A stretch of 64,000 nt of DNA, from NCBI RefSeq assembly GCF_037893015.1, contig NC_133666.1, positions 568,234,528 to 568,298,527 of the forward strand. Reading direction: 5' to 3'. Below the pieces are notes generated by a model that had not been told where the DNA came from, did not search any database, and was given only the letters and a program-made list of their open reading frames with translations. The stretch is from Macrotis lagotis. Taxonomy: Eukaryota > Chordata > Mammalia > Peramelemorphia > Peramelidae. Position numbers and translations under genes: made by a program. Below, in pieces: positions 56,081 to 64,000 of this stretch (positions within the stretch are counted from its first letter, which is position 1; each line of letters starts with the position of its first letter).

Positions 56081-57144
56081 AAAATTACTTCAGTACCATA
56101 CCAATGTAATTACCAAAACATTTTGCAGAATTAGAAAAAATAGTAACAAAATTCATCTGGAGCAATAACAGGTCAAAAATATTAAGGAAATTGTAAAAAA
56201 TCAAAAAAAAATTCAAAAGCTGCTTAACTACATGACATTTAATACTACAATATAAATTTGCATTTATCAAAACCACCAGGTTCTGGTTAAAAAAATAGAG
56301 TAATGAACCAGTAGATTAGAGTAGGTACAGAAAAGGTAAATGATTATAGTAATCTACTGCATGACAAACCCAAAGACATCAGCTTCTGGCATAAGAACTC
56401 ACTATTCGATAAAAACTGCTGAGAAAAGTGGAAATAGTGTGACAAAACCAGGCTTAGACCCATATCTCACATGCTATAGTGAAATAAGGTCAAAATGGGT
56501 ACAGAATTTAGACATAAAAGATGATAACATAGACTAATTAAGAAAATATGAAATACTCTGTCAGATCTATGGAAAGGGGAGAAATTTATGATCAAACAAG
56601 AAAGAGATTAGATAATATATTGCAAAAGGAATGATTTTACTATATTAAATTTAATAGCTTTTGCACTAATAAAACCAAAGAAGCCAATATTAAAACAGAA
56701 ATCAAAGGTTGGGGAACAATTTTCCCATTGGTATTTCTTATAAAGAACTCATTTCTAAAATATATAGAGAATTAAATCAAATTTATTAGATTCCAAAGTC
56801 AATTCCCAGTTGATAAATGGTCCTTGATATGAACAAACAGTTTTTGGATGATGAAATTAAAGCTATATAAAGGCATATAATAAATGATACAAAATTTTTT
56901 TATAGAAATGAAAATTTAATAAACCTGAGTTACTACCTCACACATAAAAGATTGGCTAAGGATACAAAGCAAAAAAAATGATCAGTGTTGGAAAGGATTT
57001 GGGGAAATTAGTATATTAATGCATTGTTGATCAAATTGTGAACTGATTGAACTATTCTGGAGAACAGTTTGGGACTATGCCCAAAGAGAAATAAATCTGA
57101 TTATATCTTTTGATCCAGCAATACTAATACTAGGTTGATATACC

Positions 57145-57222
57145 AAAGAAATCATAAAAAATGTTAAAAGAAAGAAATCATAAAAAATGTTAAAAGAAAG
57201 AAATCATAAAAGATGTTAAAAG
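57145..57222 (+). repeat. 26-bp tandem triplication
   Basis: Three consecutive copies of a 26-bp unit (AAAGAAATCATAAAAAATGT plus TAAAAG) lie at 57145-57170, 57171-57196 and 57197-57222. Only one base differs, in the third copy. The unit is normally single in the L1 ORF2 C-terminal region. Confidence 0.95.
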
Positions 57223-57696
57223 TCTCACATGTTCAAAATAGTTATAGCAGTTTTTTGGTAGGGGCAAAAAATTGTATAATGAAGGGAAATCCATCAATTA
57301 GGTATTGATTGATCAAGTTGTGGTATATGAATGTTATGGAGTATTATTGTTCTATAAGAAACCATGAGTAGTTAGACTTTATAGAAACATAGGAATTATT
57401 AAATGAATTGATGCTGAGTGAAGTGAGTAGAACCAAGAGAACATTGTATATATTACCAAGAGCACTGTGAGAAGAACAACTAAAAGGGATGCAACTCCCC
57501 TGAGCAGTTCAGACATCAAGGATAACCCTGAGAGAACTGCTATGGACAATGTTAACAATATTCAGAGAAAAAAATTGCAGGTCTGAATTCATAATATGTT
57601 CACTTTTTAAAAACTTCTTTAATTTTTTTCTTCCTTACTTATGGTTTTTCTTTTCCCTTACTTATAATTCCTCTTTTACCACATGACTAATATGTA

Positions 57697-58411
57697 CCAT
57701 ACTTCTCCATGTATAAGATGCATGCTTTTTCAAAAAAATCTGGGGATCTCAAGACTGGAAGCGTCTTAATAAAATGGTTATAGATTTTTTGACTTTCATT
57801 TCTTTTTATGTGTTTTTTCTTTGTGTTCATTGTTTTGCTGTATATTAGGTTATATTTGGCCAAATTCTGCCCAGATTAGCTCAGAAAGTATTATCATCCA
57901 GTGCTGAATTCAAGTTCAAAGTGATGTGGTTTGCAAAAGTGAATGGTAATTGTGTTACTAAATATCAGTTCAGTCCTCCTCCAACTGAGAAAACAAACCA
58001 AGACTGGCTTCAAGAAGAAGAAACTCTCCTGAAAACACTAGGGCAGAAGAATGCCGTGAGAGGCAAGTCAGCAAAAAGACCTGATCTAGAGAGGGATTTG
58101 AAGAAATGAAATTGCTATTTGCACAAAGATGGTTCAGAAGGAAGCAAGAATTACTGATAAAAAAAGAAGTTACTGATTTCAAATGACACAACTGATTCTT
58201 CAAGTTCATGAAATAGAATGGACTAAGGATGCTTCCAAACACCTGCCCTGCCCCCAAAAAATGTCTGAAAGCTATGAGCAGAAGGTCCTTGAATTTCATG
58301 ATGAATAAAATTTGAGTTCAATAACTTTATAAAATGCATTTTTTTTCAAATTTTGGTCCCCCAAGTTAAGGTGTATCTTATACAAAAGACCATCTTAAAC
58401 ATGGGGAAATA
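57697..58411 (+). mobile_element. pogo/Tigger-like DNA transposon remnant (MITE with transposase N-terminus)
   Basis: The terminal inverted repeats are CCATACTTCTCCATGTATAAGATG at the left (57697-57720) and the reverse of CATCTTAAACATGGGGAAATA at the right (58391-58411). TA dinucleotides flank the element, and L1 3' UTR sequence continues outside. An internal frame at 57921-58109 reads MWFAKVNGNCVTKYQFSPPP, then TEKTNQDWLQEEETLLKTL and NAVRGKSAKRPDLERDLKK. This is the paired helix-turn-helix (CENP-B-like) N-terminus of pogo/Tigger transposases. Weaker coding sense follows (KMSESYEQKVLEFHDE near 58300). The DDE catalytic part is absent, so it could only move with an outside transposase. Confidence 0.75.
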
Positions 58412-58590
58412 TAATGAATATGTTAAACACAAATGTAAATATGCAACTTTTCCCATACTGGTCACCACTGGGAGTGTGGGAAGGGAGGGTGGTAAAAAAA
58501 TGTGGAATTCAGAAATTATTAAACAAATGGTTGAATGTTGAAAAATTACAATTGCATATAACTGCAAAAATAAAATTAGATTTCAATTAA

Positions 58591-58796
58591 AAAATAGTAG
58601 AAGTCCAGCCACAGATCCTTAGGTTAATCCACTACAGATCTCTTGCTACACTGACATTGGATGATTAATAAATGTTCTGAATTTGCTTTCCAAGAAGATT
58701 TGAAATGTTTTATAGTATTATTGTCTTATCTGTATGCTTCTACCTCCTCTGCAGAAAAGTATAAGATTTTGTATAAGTCTTTGCTAAAATCTAGAT

Positions 58797-58846
<50 letters not shown>

Positions 58847-59029
58847 CACTTTTTTATTTGGTCACTCTGACACAACTTGGTCATTCCTTCTTTCTTTATT
58901 TTTCTTAACTTTTTAATTACATTGCACCTCTATTCCTGTTTGGGGAACAAATTAAAACCTTTGTAAAAGCTATATAGTCAAGTTAAAAAAAATCTTCATA
59001 GTTATGTTCAAAACCCTGTTTGAGAGAAA
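58591..59029. other. Stretch with a (CA)n microsatellite
   Basis: 58798-58842 is a clean (CA)n run. The rest has no recognised feature. Confidence 0.7.
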
Positions 59030-59171
59030 CATGGAATGTCTGGCTTGAACTGGCCCAAAATAAAATGAGCAGGACCAGTAAAACAATTTGAACAATAACA
59101 ACAGTATTATTAAATCCAAACTATTTGACTCAAGAACTTTGATTAATAGAATAATTAAATTTGAGTCCAGA

Positions 59172-60965
59172 GGAACGGCGGCAGAGGCGGCGGACTTAGG
59201 AAGATGGCTCCCTCTCCCACCAAACGTAACGATAGAACTGATGACAAATCAAAGGACCGGTCTAAAGATAAAGGGGCCACCGAAGAATCGAGTGAAAAAG
59301 TTCGTGGTAGAGACAAGGCTCGAAAAAGGCGCAGTGCCTCCAGTGATAGCAGTATCTCCAGGTCTCGCTCCAGTTCCACTTCCAGTTCTGGTTCTAGTAC
59401 TAGTACTGGCTCTAGCAGTGGGTCCAGCTCTTCTTCAGCATCAAGCAGGTGAGGAAGCTCTAGTACCTCCCGAAGTTCCAGCTCCAGCAGTTCCTCTGGA
59501 TCTCCCAGTCTCTCTCGAAGAAGGCATGACAATAGGAGGCGTTCCCGATCCAAATCAAAACCACCAAAAAGGGATGAAAAGGAACAGAAGAGAAGAAACC
59601 TACCAAAGTACCCATCGGAAGGCTTACTCGGAATGTGACCAAGGATCACATCATGGAAATATTTTCGACTTATGGGAAAATTAAAATGATTGATATGCCT
59701 GTGGAAAGGATGCATCCTCATCTATCCAAAGGCTATGCATACGTGGAGTTTGAAAATCCAGATGAGGCTGAAAATGCCTTAAAGCACATGGATGGAGGAC
59801 AGATTGATGGTCAGGAGATAACAGCCACTGCATTGCTGGCCCCCTGGCCCAGACCCCCACCCAGGCGATTTAGCCCACCTAGAAGGATGTTGCCACCACC
59901 TCCGATGTGGCGCCGACCACCGCCACATATGAGGAGAAGGTCCCCTTCCCCTAGACGCAGATCTCCTGTCGGCCGACTGTCCCGCTCCCCAGGCCATCTG
60001 CGCCACCGCAGCCGCTGCAGCTCTAATTCTTCCCGATAAATCAAGGCAGCCATTCTCACTTTGTAACTTAAACATGATTGAACACAAACAATATTGGAGC
60101 ATTTGTTCTGAGGTTGGGAAAGAGAAAAATGGGAACCAAGCACTGGCTAGAAAAGCTTTAATGTATTGGATGTCTCTTTACCCTTGAAAGCTTCTAGACA
60201 GCAAATTTGATTCGTTTCTCAGGGCTGATTTTGGCTCATAGGAATATTGAAGGTTCAGAATTGCAGCCTAAATAAAGTTCCTCTTTTTTTCTGGCCCAAA
60301 CAGAAAGCTCAGTTGTTACCAACTTCTGAGAAAATCTGAAAACCAGCAGAGCCAAAGCAGGCAAAGAAAAAAAGTCAAGATGTTGAAACCCTGCCCACCC
60401 CAAAGTGGCAGTGTTGCTTGCTTTTTTTTTTTCCTTCTCCCTAAATAAATTTTTGACAGATGTGAAGACTTGATGCTTGCTTTTTGGCCAGGCCAGTTCT
60501 TTAAGAAAAGAGGACATGAGCTCATTTCATGTCCACTTTATCTCCTACTAAAAACTAGGCCAAAAATCAGTCTGCTGCTTTGATTTTTTTTTTCCTGATT
60601 TTTCAGGGCCAAAAAAACCCTAGGAAGGGTTTTTCATTTCACTCATTTACTTGTTGCTATAAATGGTTCTTTATACACATCAGTGCCCACGTCTCTCAGA
60701 AATTGGTAAGCAGGTTGTGGGCAAGTCCTTGGGTGCTGTCTCGTCAAGAAGCCAACCCTTTGAGACTATGGCCCCTTGAAAAGCTAACAGGTTAATTTTG
60801 CAAAGTGTAAATTGCATTCTTGGCTTTTATTGTACAGTCAATACTAAAAATTTCTGTGTTGAGTTTTGTATCTTTGTAGCATTTTAGATAATGTTGTGTT
60901 TGTACTTTTGTTGTGTAGAATGGAAGTAAATCATATTAAATAATCCTCAAGGATTGAAAAAAAAA
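59172..60965 (+). pseudogene. RNPS1: Processed pseudogene of RNPS1 (whole retrocopy)
   Basis: This intronless copy runs from a short GC-rich 5' UTR (59172-59203) through the reading frame, a ~920-bp 3' UTR, an ATTAAA poly(A) signal (60935-60940) and a poly(A) remnant of nine A (60957-60965). TTGAGTCCAGA flanks it at 59161-59171 and 60966-60976. It lies in an L1 3' UTR, in the same orientation as that L1. It is probably nearly full length at the 5' end. Confidence 0.95.
59204..60039 (+). pseudogene. RNPS1: RNPS1-like reading frame with one stop and one frameshift
   Basis: The ATG at 59204 gives MAPSPTKRNDRTDDKSKDRS and then the serine-rich domain, stopping at TGA 59450-59452 where TCA (Ser) is expected. 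The same frame continues (SRRRHDNRRRSRSKSKPPKR) to about 59595, where about 13 bp are missing compared with RNPS1 (KRRSPSPKPTK). The RRM follows in another frame: PIGRLTRNVTKDHIMEIFST, KIKMIDMPVERMHPHLSKGY and AYVEFENPDEAENALKHMDG. The C-terminal Arg/Pro/Ser region ends SSNSSR, stop at 60037-60039. From the ATG at 59635 the last 134 codons are open. RNPS1 is a splicing activator deposited with the exon-junction complex. The start corresponds to the shorter RNPS1 isoform, by recall. Confidence 0.94.
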
Positions 60966-61099
60966 TTGAGTCCAGATGAATTAGAGTGAATCACTTTGCC
61001 TACCTTCTGACAGAGAAATGATATGCTCAGAATGGCATGACGTTTTCTTGATGAAACTATGCAGTCTTTGTAACACTGCTTCCTTTTTAGTACAAGCAT

Positions 61100-61252
61100 C
61101 TTTATTTTTTAGGTTTTTGCAGGGCAAATGGGGTAAAGTGGCTTGCCCAAGGTCACACAGCTAAGTACTTATGAAGTGTCTGAGGCTGGATTTGAATTCA
61201 GGTACTGACTCCAAGACTGTTGCTTTATCCACTAAGCCACCTAGCCACCCCC
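61100..61252 (-). mobile_element. tRNA-derived marsupial SINE, antisense
   Basis: 'GGCTTGCCCAAGGTCACACA', 'GGCTGGATTTGAATTCAGGT' and 'CTAAGCCACCTAGCCACCCC' identify it. Confidence 0.93.
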
Positions 61253-61259
61253 AAGCATT

Positions 61260-62585
61260 TTTTTAATTCTCCATTCTCAAATTTTCCCCCAAAAAATCAA
61301 AATCCAGCTTATTGAACTTTAATTTTTCAGGCATTATCTTATTCCCTATTGAAAACTAGTAGAATAATTACTAATCTTTTAATACAATGCGACTTTTTCA
61401 TGATTTCACTGTTACCAGTTAAGCCATCACCTATAGCATGTTTTCAGTCCCCAAGTATGTAGGTAATTTGGTTCTGGTGACACTTTCAGGAGGAAATGCT
61501 TTTTATTTTCTCCTACTATCAGGCACAGACTTTTTGCTAAATAATTTTTGTTCTATCTTTTCCAATTAAACATCTTTGATCTATTCCAAGTGAGCAAGGA
61601 CAATTCTGCATTATTTAGTAGTTATTTTATTATCCCATACATTGCCCCCTTCCCCCTCTAATGGGCTTATATATTTTTTAAACTTTCTACCAAAGTAGCT
61701 GAAAAATAATATTTATTATGTTCTTAACATATCACAGTAATGTTATTTCATCCTCAGTATTTACATTTCTGATACTATTTGCACATTATTTTATTACTTA
61801 CTCTCTGATAATCATTCTCCATTGCTTGGCCTTACTTGCTTCCATCAATGGTACATTTCTTAATAAAATCTAAAATTCTCTGGTGAGTCTCTAGTGCATC
61901 TGAATTGATCTCTTCAGGCAATTCTATTTTCCCATCTGGTTGAACCTGGTTTGCTTTATGTTAAGAGAATTTTATGCTTAAATATCATGCCTCTTTCCTC
62001 AGCTTAGTTCTTTTGAAATATTTTAGCCTTTCATATCTTGTCTATCTTTTTTTGTGAATCCATTGAAATCTACCTTTCCCAAGTCTAGTTTACTTGATGA
62101 ATTATGCCCAGTTTTCTTGACCTCTTTTATAAACTTAAGGAGGAAATGATTATTTTCCCCCTAAAGTTTTAATAGTTTTAACCCCAGCATCTAGTCCATT
62201 CTTGCTAGTTAGTACAACAGTAAAATTTCCCCTTGTTGATTCTTCCATCTTTTGAGGTATGAATTTATCATTGTGTATATAAATACATAACACAAACATA
62301 CATACATATACATACCTATACCAAAATTCTCTCTGACATGTTCTGAACTTTTCCTCCATTCTTTGATTATTAATTTTCACACAACTATGTTCTTCTCAAT
62401 ACAGAATATTACTTTAATATCCAACCTGATTTTCATTATCATGTTTATTTTGATTCATGTATGTTGCACTATTGTCCACTGATGAATTTCATTCTAATGA
62501 GTATCATGTATACCTCTGAGGTATATTTTATTTCTTTATACTATAAGACCTCTGATTTATTTTGCTTACTACTTAAACGTTGGAC
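61260..62585. other. Unassigned; possible ancient LINE
   Basis: A few phrases ('TTCTTCCATCTTTTGAGGTA' near 62240) faintly recall antisense CR1-clade LINE coding sequence. No reliable family call can be made and there is no convincing frame. Confidence 0.3.
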
Positions 62586-62589
62586 ATTT

Positions 62590-62675
62590 GTGTTTATACA
62601 TACATATATGTCTATATATGTATGTATATATATACATATATATGTGTGTATATACATGTGTATACATATATATGT
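62590..62675. repeat. (TATG/TACA)n microsatellite
   Basis: An imperfect array of TATATATGTATG-type units directly adjoins the 3' end of the antisense RTE, a common place for tail-derived microsatellites. Confidence 0.9.
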
Positions 62676-63185
62676 TGGTGGTGTTTTGTCCTTCATTTAC
62701 AAAGAAGACCAAAACTCATCACTGCAGTAGAGTCAAGTTACTGTATGACTGATCATAGCAACTGAGATAATATTATACCACAGGTCAGGTACAAATGGGT
62801 CATGTGAATATTTGGAGTGGATTCTCTACATTTGTGCTTTTTGTGTTTCTTTAGAGCTACTTCCATTTTGCTTTGTTCCTAGAGGATAACTCCTTTTTCT
62901 GATGAGGGCATTCTGTAATGATCTGCAATTCTCTCCCATTTTCAAAATTCTTAAGACCTTGAGAGTATCTTTAGAATACTTTTTCTTGTCATCGTGTTAA
63001 CACTTGCCCTGTGTGAATTCTCCATGAAATAGTCTTTTTAGAAAGGGTGCATTCAGCATTTGAATAACACAGCCAGCCCATCAGAGTTGTCCTCATGGTG
63101 GTGGAGTCAAATCAACTTGGCAATTTAGTTCCAGAAAGGATCTCAGGGTCTGATATCTTATCTTTCCAGGTGATCTTTAGATCCT
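62676..63185 (-). mobile_element. RTE (Bov-B-like) LINE 3' end, antisense
   Basis: 'GTTTTGTCCTTCATTTACAA' then 'AGAAGACCAAAACTCATCAC' is the reverse complement of the RTE tail. It continues with 'CTGATGAGGGCATTCTGTAA' and 'CCATGAAATAGTCTTTTTAG' in the same order as the RTE copies at 36435 and 51700. 5'-truncated. Confidence 0.85.
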
Positions 63186-63189
63186 AAGA

Positions 63190-63365
63190 CAATTCAAATA
63201 GCTATATGACCTGAAGCAATTCACTAAATATTTGTTTGCTTCAGTTTACTCTTTTGTAAAATGAGAAATAACACCTTCCTTTCAAAGTTGTTGTGAGAAT
63301 CAAATGAGATAATAATTATACAGTGCTGACACATAGGAGACTCTATATAAATGTTAACTATCAAC
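63190..63365 (+). repeat. MIR/THER-type SINE, sense, 5'-truncated
   Basis: 'AATTCACTAAATATTTGTTT', 'TTGTAAAATGAGAAATAACA', 'GTTGTTGTGAGAATCAAATGA' and 'AATAATTATACAGTGCTGAC' follow the MIR core and 3' part. Confidence 0.85.
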
Positions 63366-63590
63366 ATCTTATTTTGCCTGGAACCAGACCATCATGTAAC
63401 ATCCTAGCCAATACCAAATCAGGTCACCATGTCATTTATTTACTTCCTCTTTGATACTTTCTTGGGGCACTGGCTTTATTTGCTCATATTTTTATCCCCA
63501 GTGTAACTAGTGTGTAATAAATGCCCTCCAACCTACCCCCTTCTCACATTCATAAAACCCTAGTCAGATAGCTATCTAAAACATTTTATT
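63366..63590. other. Stretch with no assignable feature
   Basis: 'ATCCCCAGTGTAACTAGTGTGTAATAAATG' near 63495 may be a short L2 tail. Nothing else was recognised. Confidence 0.4.
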
Positions 63591-63594
63591 TGGG

Positions 63595-63725
63595 GGTGGT
63601 TAGGTGGCACAGTGGCACAGTCTTGGAGTCAGGAGTATCTGAGTTCAAATCTGGTCTCAGACACTTAATAATTCCTAGCTGTGTAACCTTGGGCAAGTCA
63701 CTTAACCCCATTGCCTTGAAAAAAT
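63595..63725 (+). mobile_element. tRNA-derived marsupial SINE, sense
   Basis: 'GTGGTTAGGTGGCACAGTGG', 'CTTGGAGTCAGGAGTATCTG', 'CAGACACTTAATAATTCCTA' and 'AAGTCACTTAACCCCATTGC' follow the SINE order, with a small internal deletion after the head. Confidence 0.93.
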
Positions 63726-63804
63726 AATTATTCACCATTCAGGCATGTTGCACTAACAATACTTTTCATTTGCCCTGGATAAATTACAATTTATCTAATT
63801 TTTT

Positions 63805-64000
63805 TAATGGTGGCATTATCATAGAGTGTTAAACTTGGAGTCAGGAAAACTTGATTTTGAATTAAACCTCTGACTAGATATGTGACCATGGGAGAGTAAT
63901 TTGATCTTGATCATCCTATATTTTTCTCCTATGCCGGATGGGAATAATAATACCTATAGTATTTATCTCATGGTATTGATATGAAGTTAACATTTAATGA
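63805..64000 (+). repeat. MIR/THER-type SINE, sense, running off the window
   Basis: 'AACTTGGAGTCAGGAAAACTTG', 'GATATGTGACCATGGGAGAG', 'GGGAATAATAATACCTATAG' and 'ATCTCATGGTATTGATATGA' follow the full MIR/THER order. The 3' end is cut by the window edge. Confidence 0.8.

Larger units (their letters stand above)
51590..57400 (+). pseudogene. L1 ORF2 remnant, interrupted four times
   Basis: The endonuclease opens with KVNRMNSPIQWKQIEECIKK and NPKIYCLQE (to 51699). After the composite insertion it resumes at 52681 with the expected HLKQKDVYRVKVKDW. EGNYIFFNGTTDNEVISLLN (52779-53000) and a YSFFSAVH-like stretch near 53105 continue it. RT remnants include PEPDGFTSEFYETFKEKLSP (54090) and [15 protein letters not shown] (54470). 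The catalytic FADD box reads FAEN at 54762-54773. The C-terminal region is at about 57000-57300. Coding sense is interrupted by many stops and frameshifts. Confidence 0.82.
45490..58590 (+). mobile_element. Old full-length-type L1, sense, expanded to 13 kb by six insertions
   Basis: The parts in order are: 5' UTR (about 45490-45990), ORF1 remnant (about 46000-46950), spacer (46951-48121 and 51007-51590), ORF2 remnant (51590-57400) and 3' UTR (57400-57694 and 58412-58590). Inserted are a possible LTR (47399-47830), a HAL1-like element (48136-51006), an RTE+SINE composite (51700-52666), a SINE (53335-53490), an L1 tail (55113-56080) and a MITE (57697-58411). L1 sequence resumes on the far side of each. 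All reading is broken by many stops. The left border is approximate. Confidence 0.82.
59030..61075 (+). mobile_element. L1 3' UTR fragment, sense, split by the RNPS1 retrocopy
   Basis: 'AAATAAAATGAGCAGGACCA', then 'ACAATTTGAACAATAACAAC', at 59059-59105 is L1 3' UTR. It resumes after 60976 with 'ATCACTTTGCCTACCTTCTG' and 'ACAGAGAAATGATATGCTCA'. The retrocopy occupies 59172-60965. Confidence 0.7.

Noticed and set aside
59155-59721. 188-codon Leu/Glu-rich minus-strand frame
   Set aside because: It is the antisense of the serine/arginine-rich RNPS1 retrocopy and has the composition that antisense RS codons produce.

Overview
The window looks like intergenic DNA from a marsupial. I found no host gene with introns, no tRNA or rRNA gene and no CRISPR array. 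It is AT-rich and packed with microsatellites and retroposons. The repeat mix points to a marsupial: L1 elements of the type whose 5' end reads GGACTTCCGGCCAATATGG, ORF1-only (HAL1-like) L1 relatives, Bov-B-like RTE LINEs with several tRNA-derived SINEs that share RTE-type tails, a very common tRNA SINE (head GGCAGCTAGGTGGCACAGTG), MIR/THER-type SINEs, and old L2 and CR1/L3 tails. Species and repeat subfamily names are inference. I recognised families from memory and ran no search.

Layout. 1-13160: a mosaic of MIR, CR1/L3, L1 tails in both orientations, and a long sense RTE LINE (7300-9170) that still shows its endonuclease. 13165-25785: a four-layer nest. An antisense HAL1-like element is split by an old antisense L1, which is split by a full-length younger antisense L1 (15757-23850), whose ORF2 is split by a processed pseudogene of EIF1AD (17471-18704). 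Target-site duplications support each of the three insertions. 25786-40800: the least repetitive part, with scattered L2, MIR and SINE fragments, an antisense RTE (36435-37340), a 177-codon frame I cannot identify (31530-32063), and an inverted duplication (29862-30090 against 31354-31550).

40830-45215: L1 tails, a probable small hAT element, CR1/L3 and SINEs. 45490-58590: one old sense L1 stretched to about 13 kb by six insertions: a possible solo LTR, an antisense HAL1-like element, an RTE+SINE composite, a SINE, an L1 3' fragment and a pogo/Tigger-like MITE. 59030-61075: an L1 tail split by a processed pseudogene of RNPS1 (59172-60965). 61100-64000: SINE, antisense RTE and MIR copies.

No genes work together here in the operon sense. 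What links the parts is retrotransposition. L1 machinery explains the L1 and HAL1 copies and the two mRNA pseudogenes. RTE machinery explains the SINEs that carry RTE tails. The most unusual structures are the RTE/SINE composite at 51700-52666 (two 5'-truncated elements joined head to head inside one target-site duplication), the inverted duplication near 30-31.5 kb, and a perfect 36-bp direct repeat at 1865 and 3716. I found nothing that I would call an undescribed biological system.
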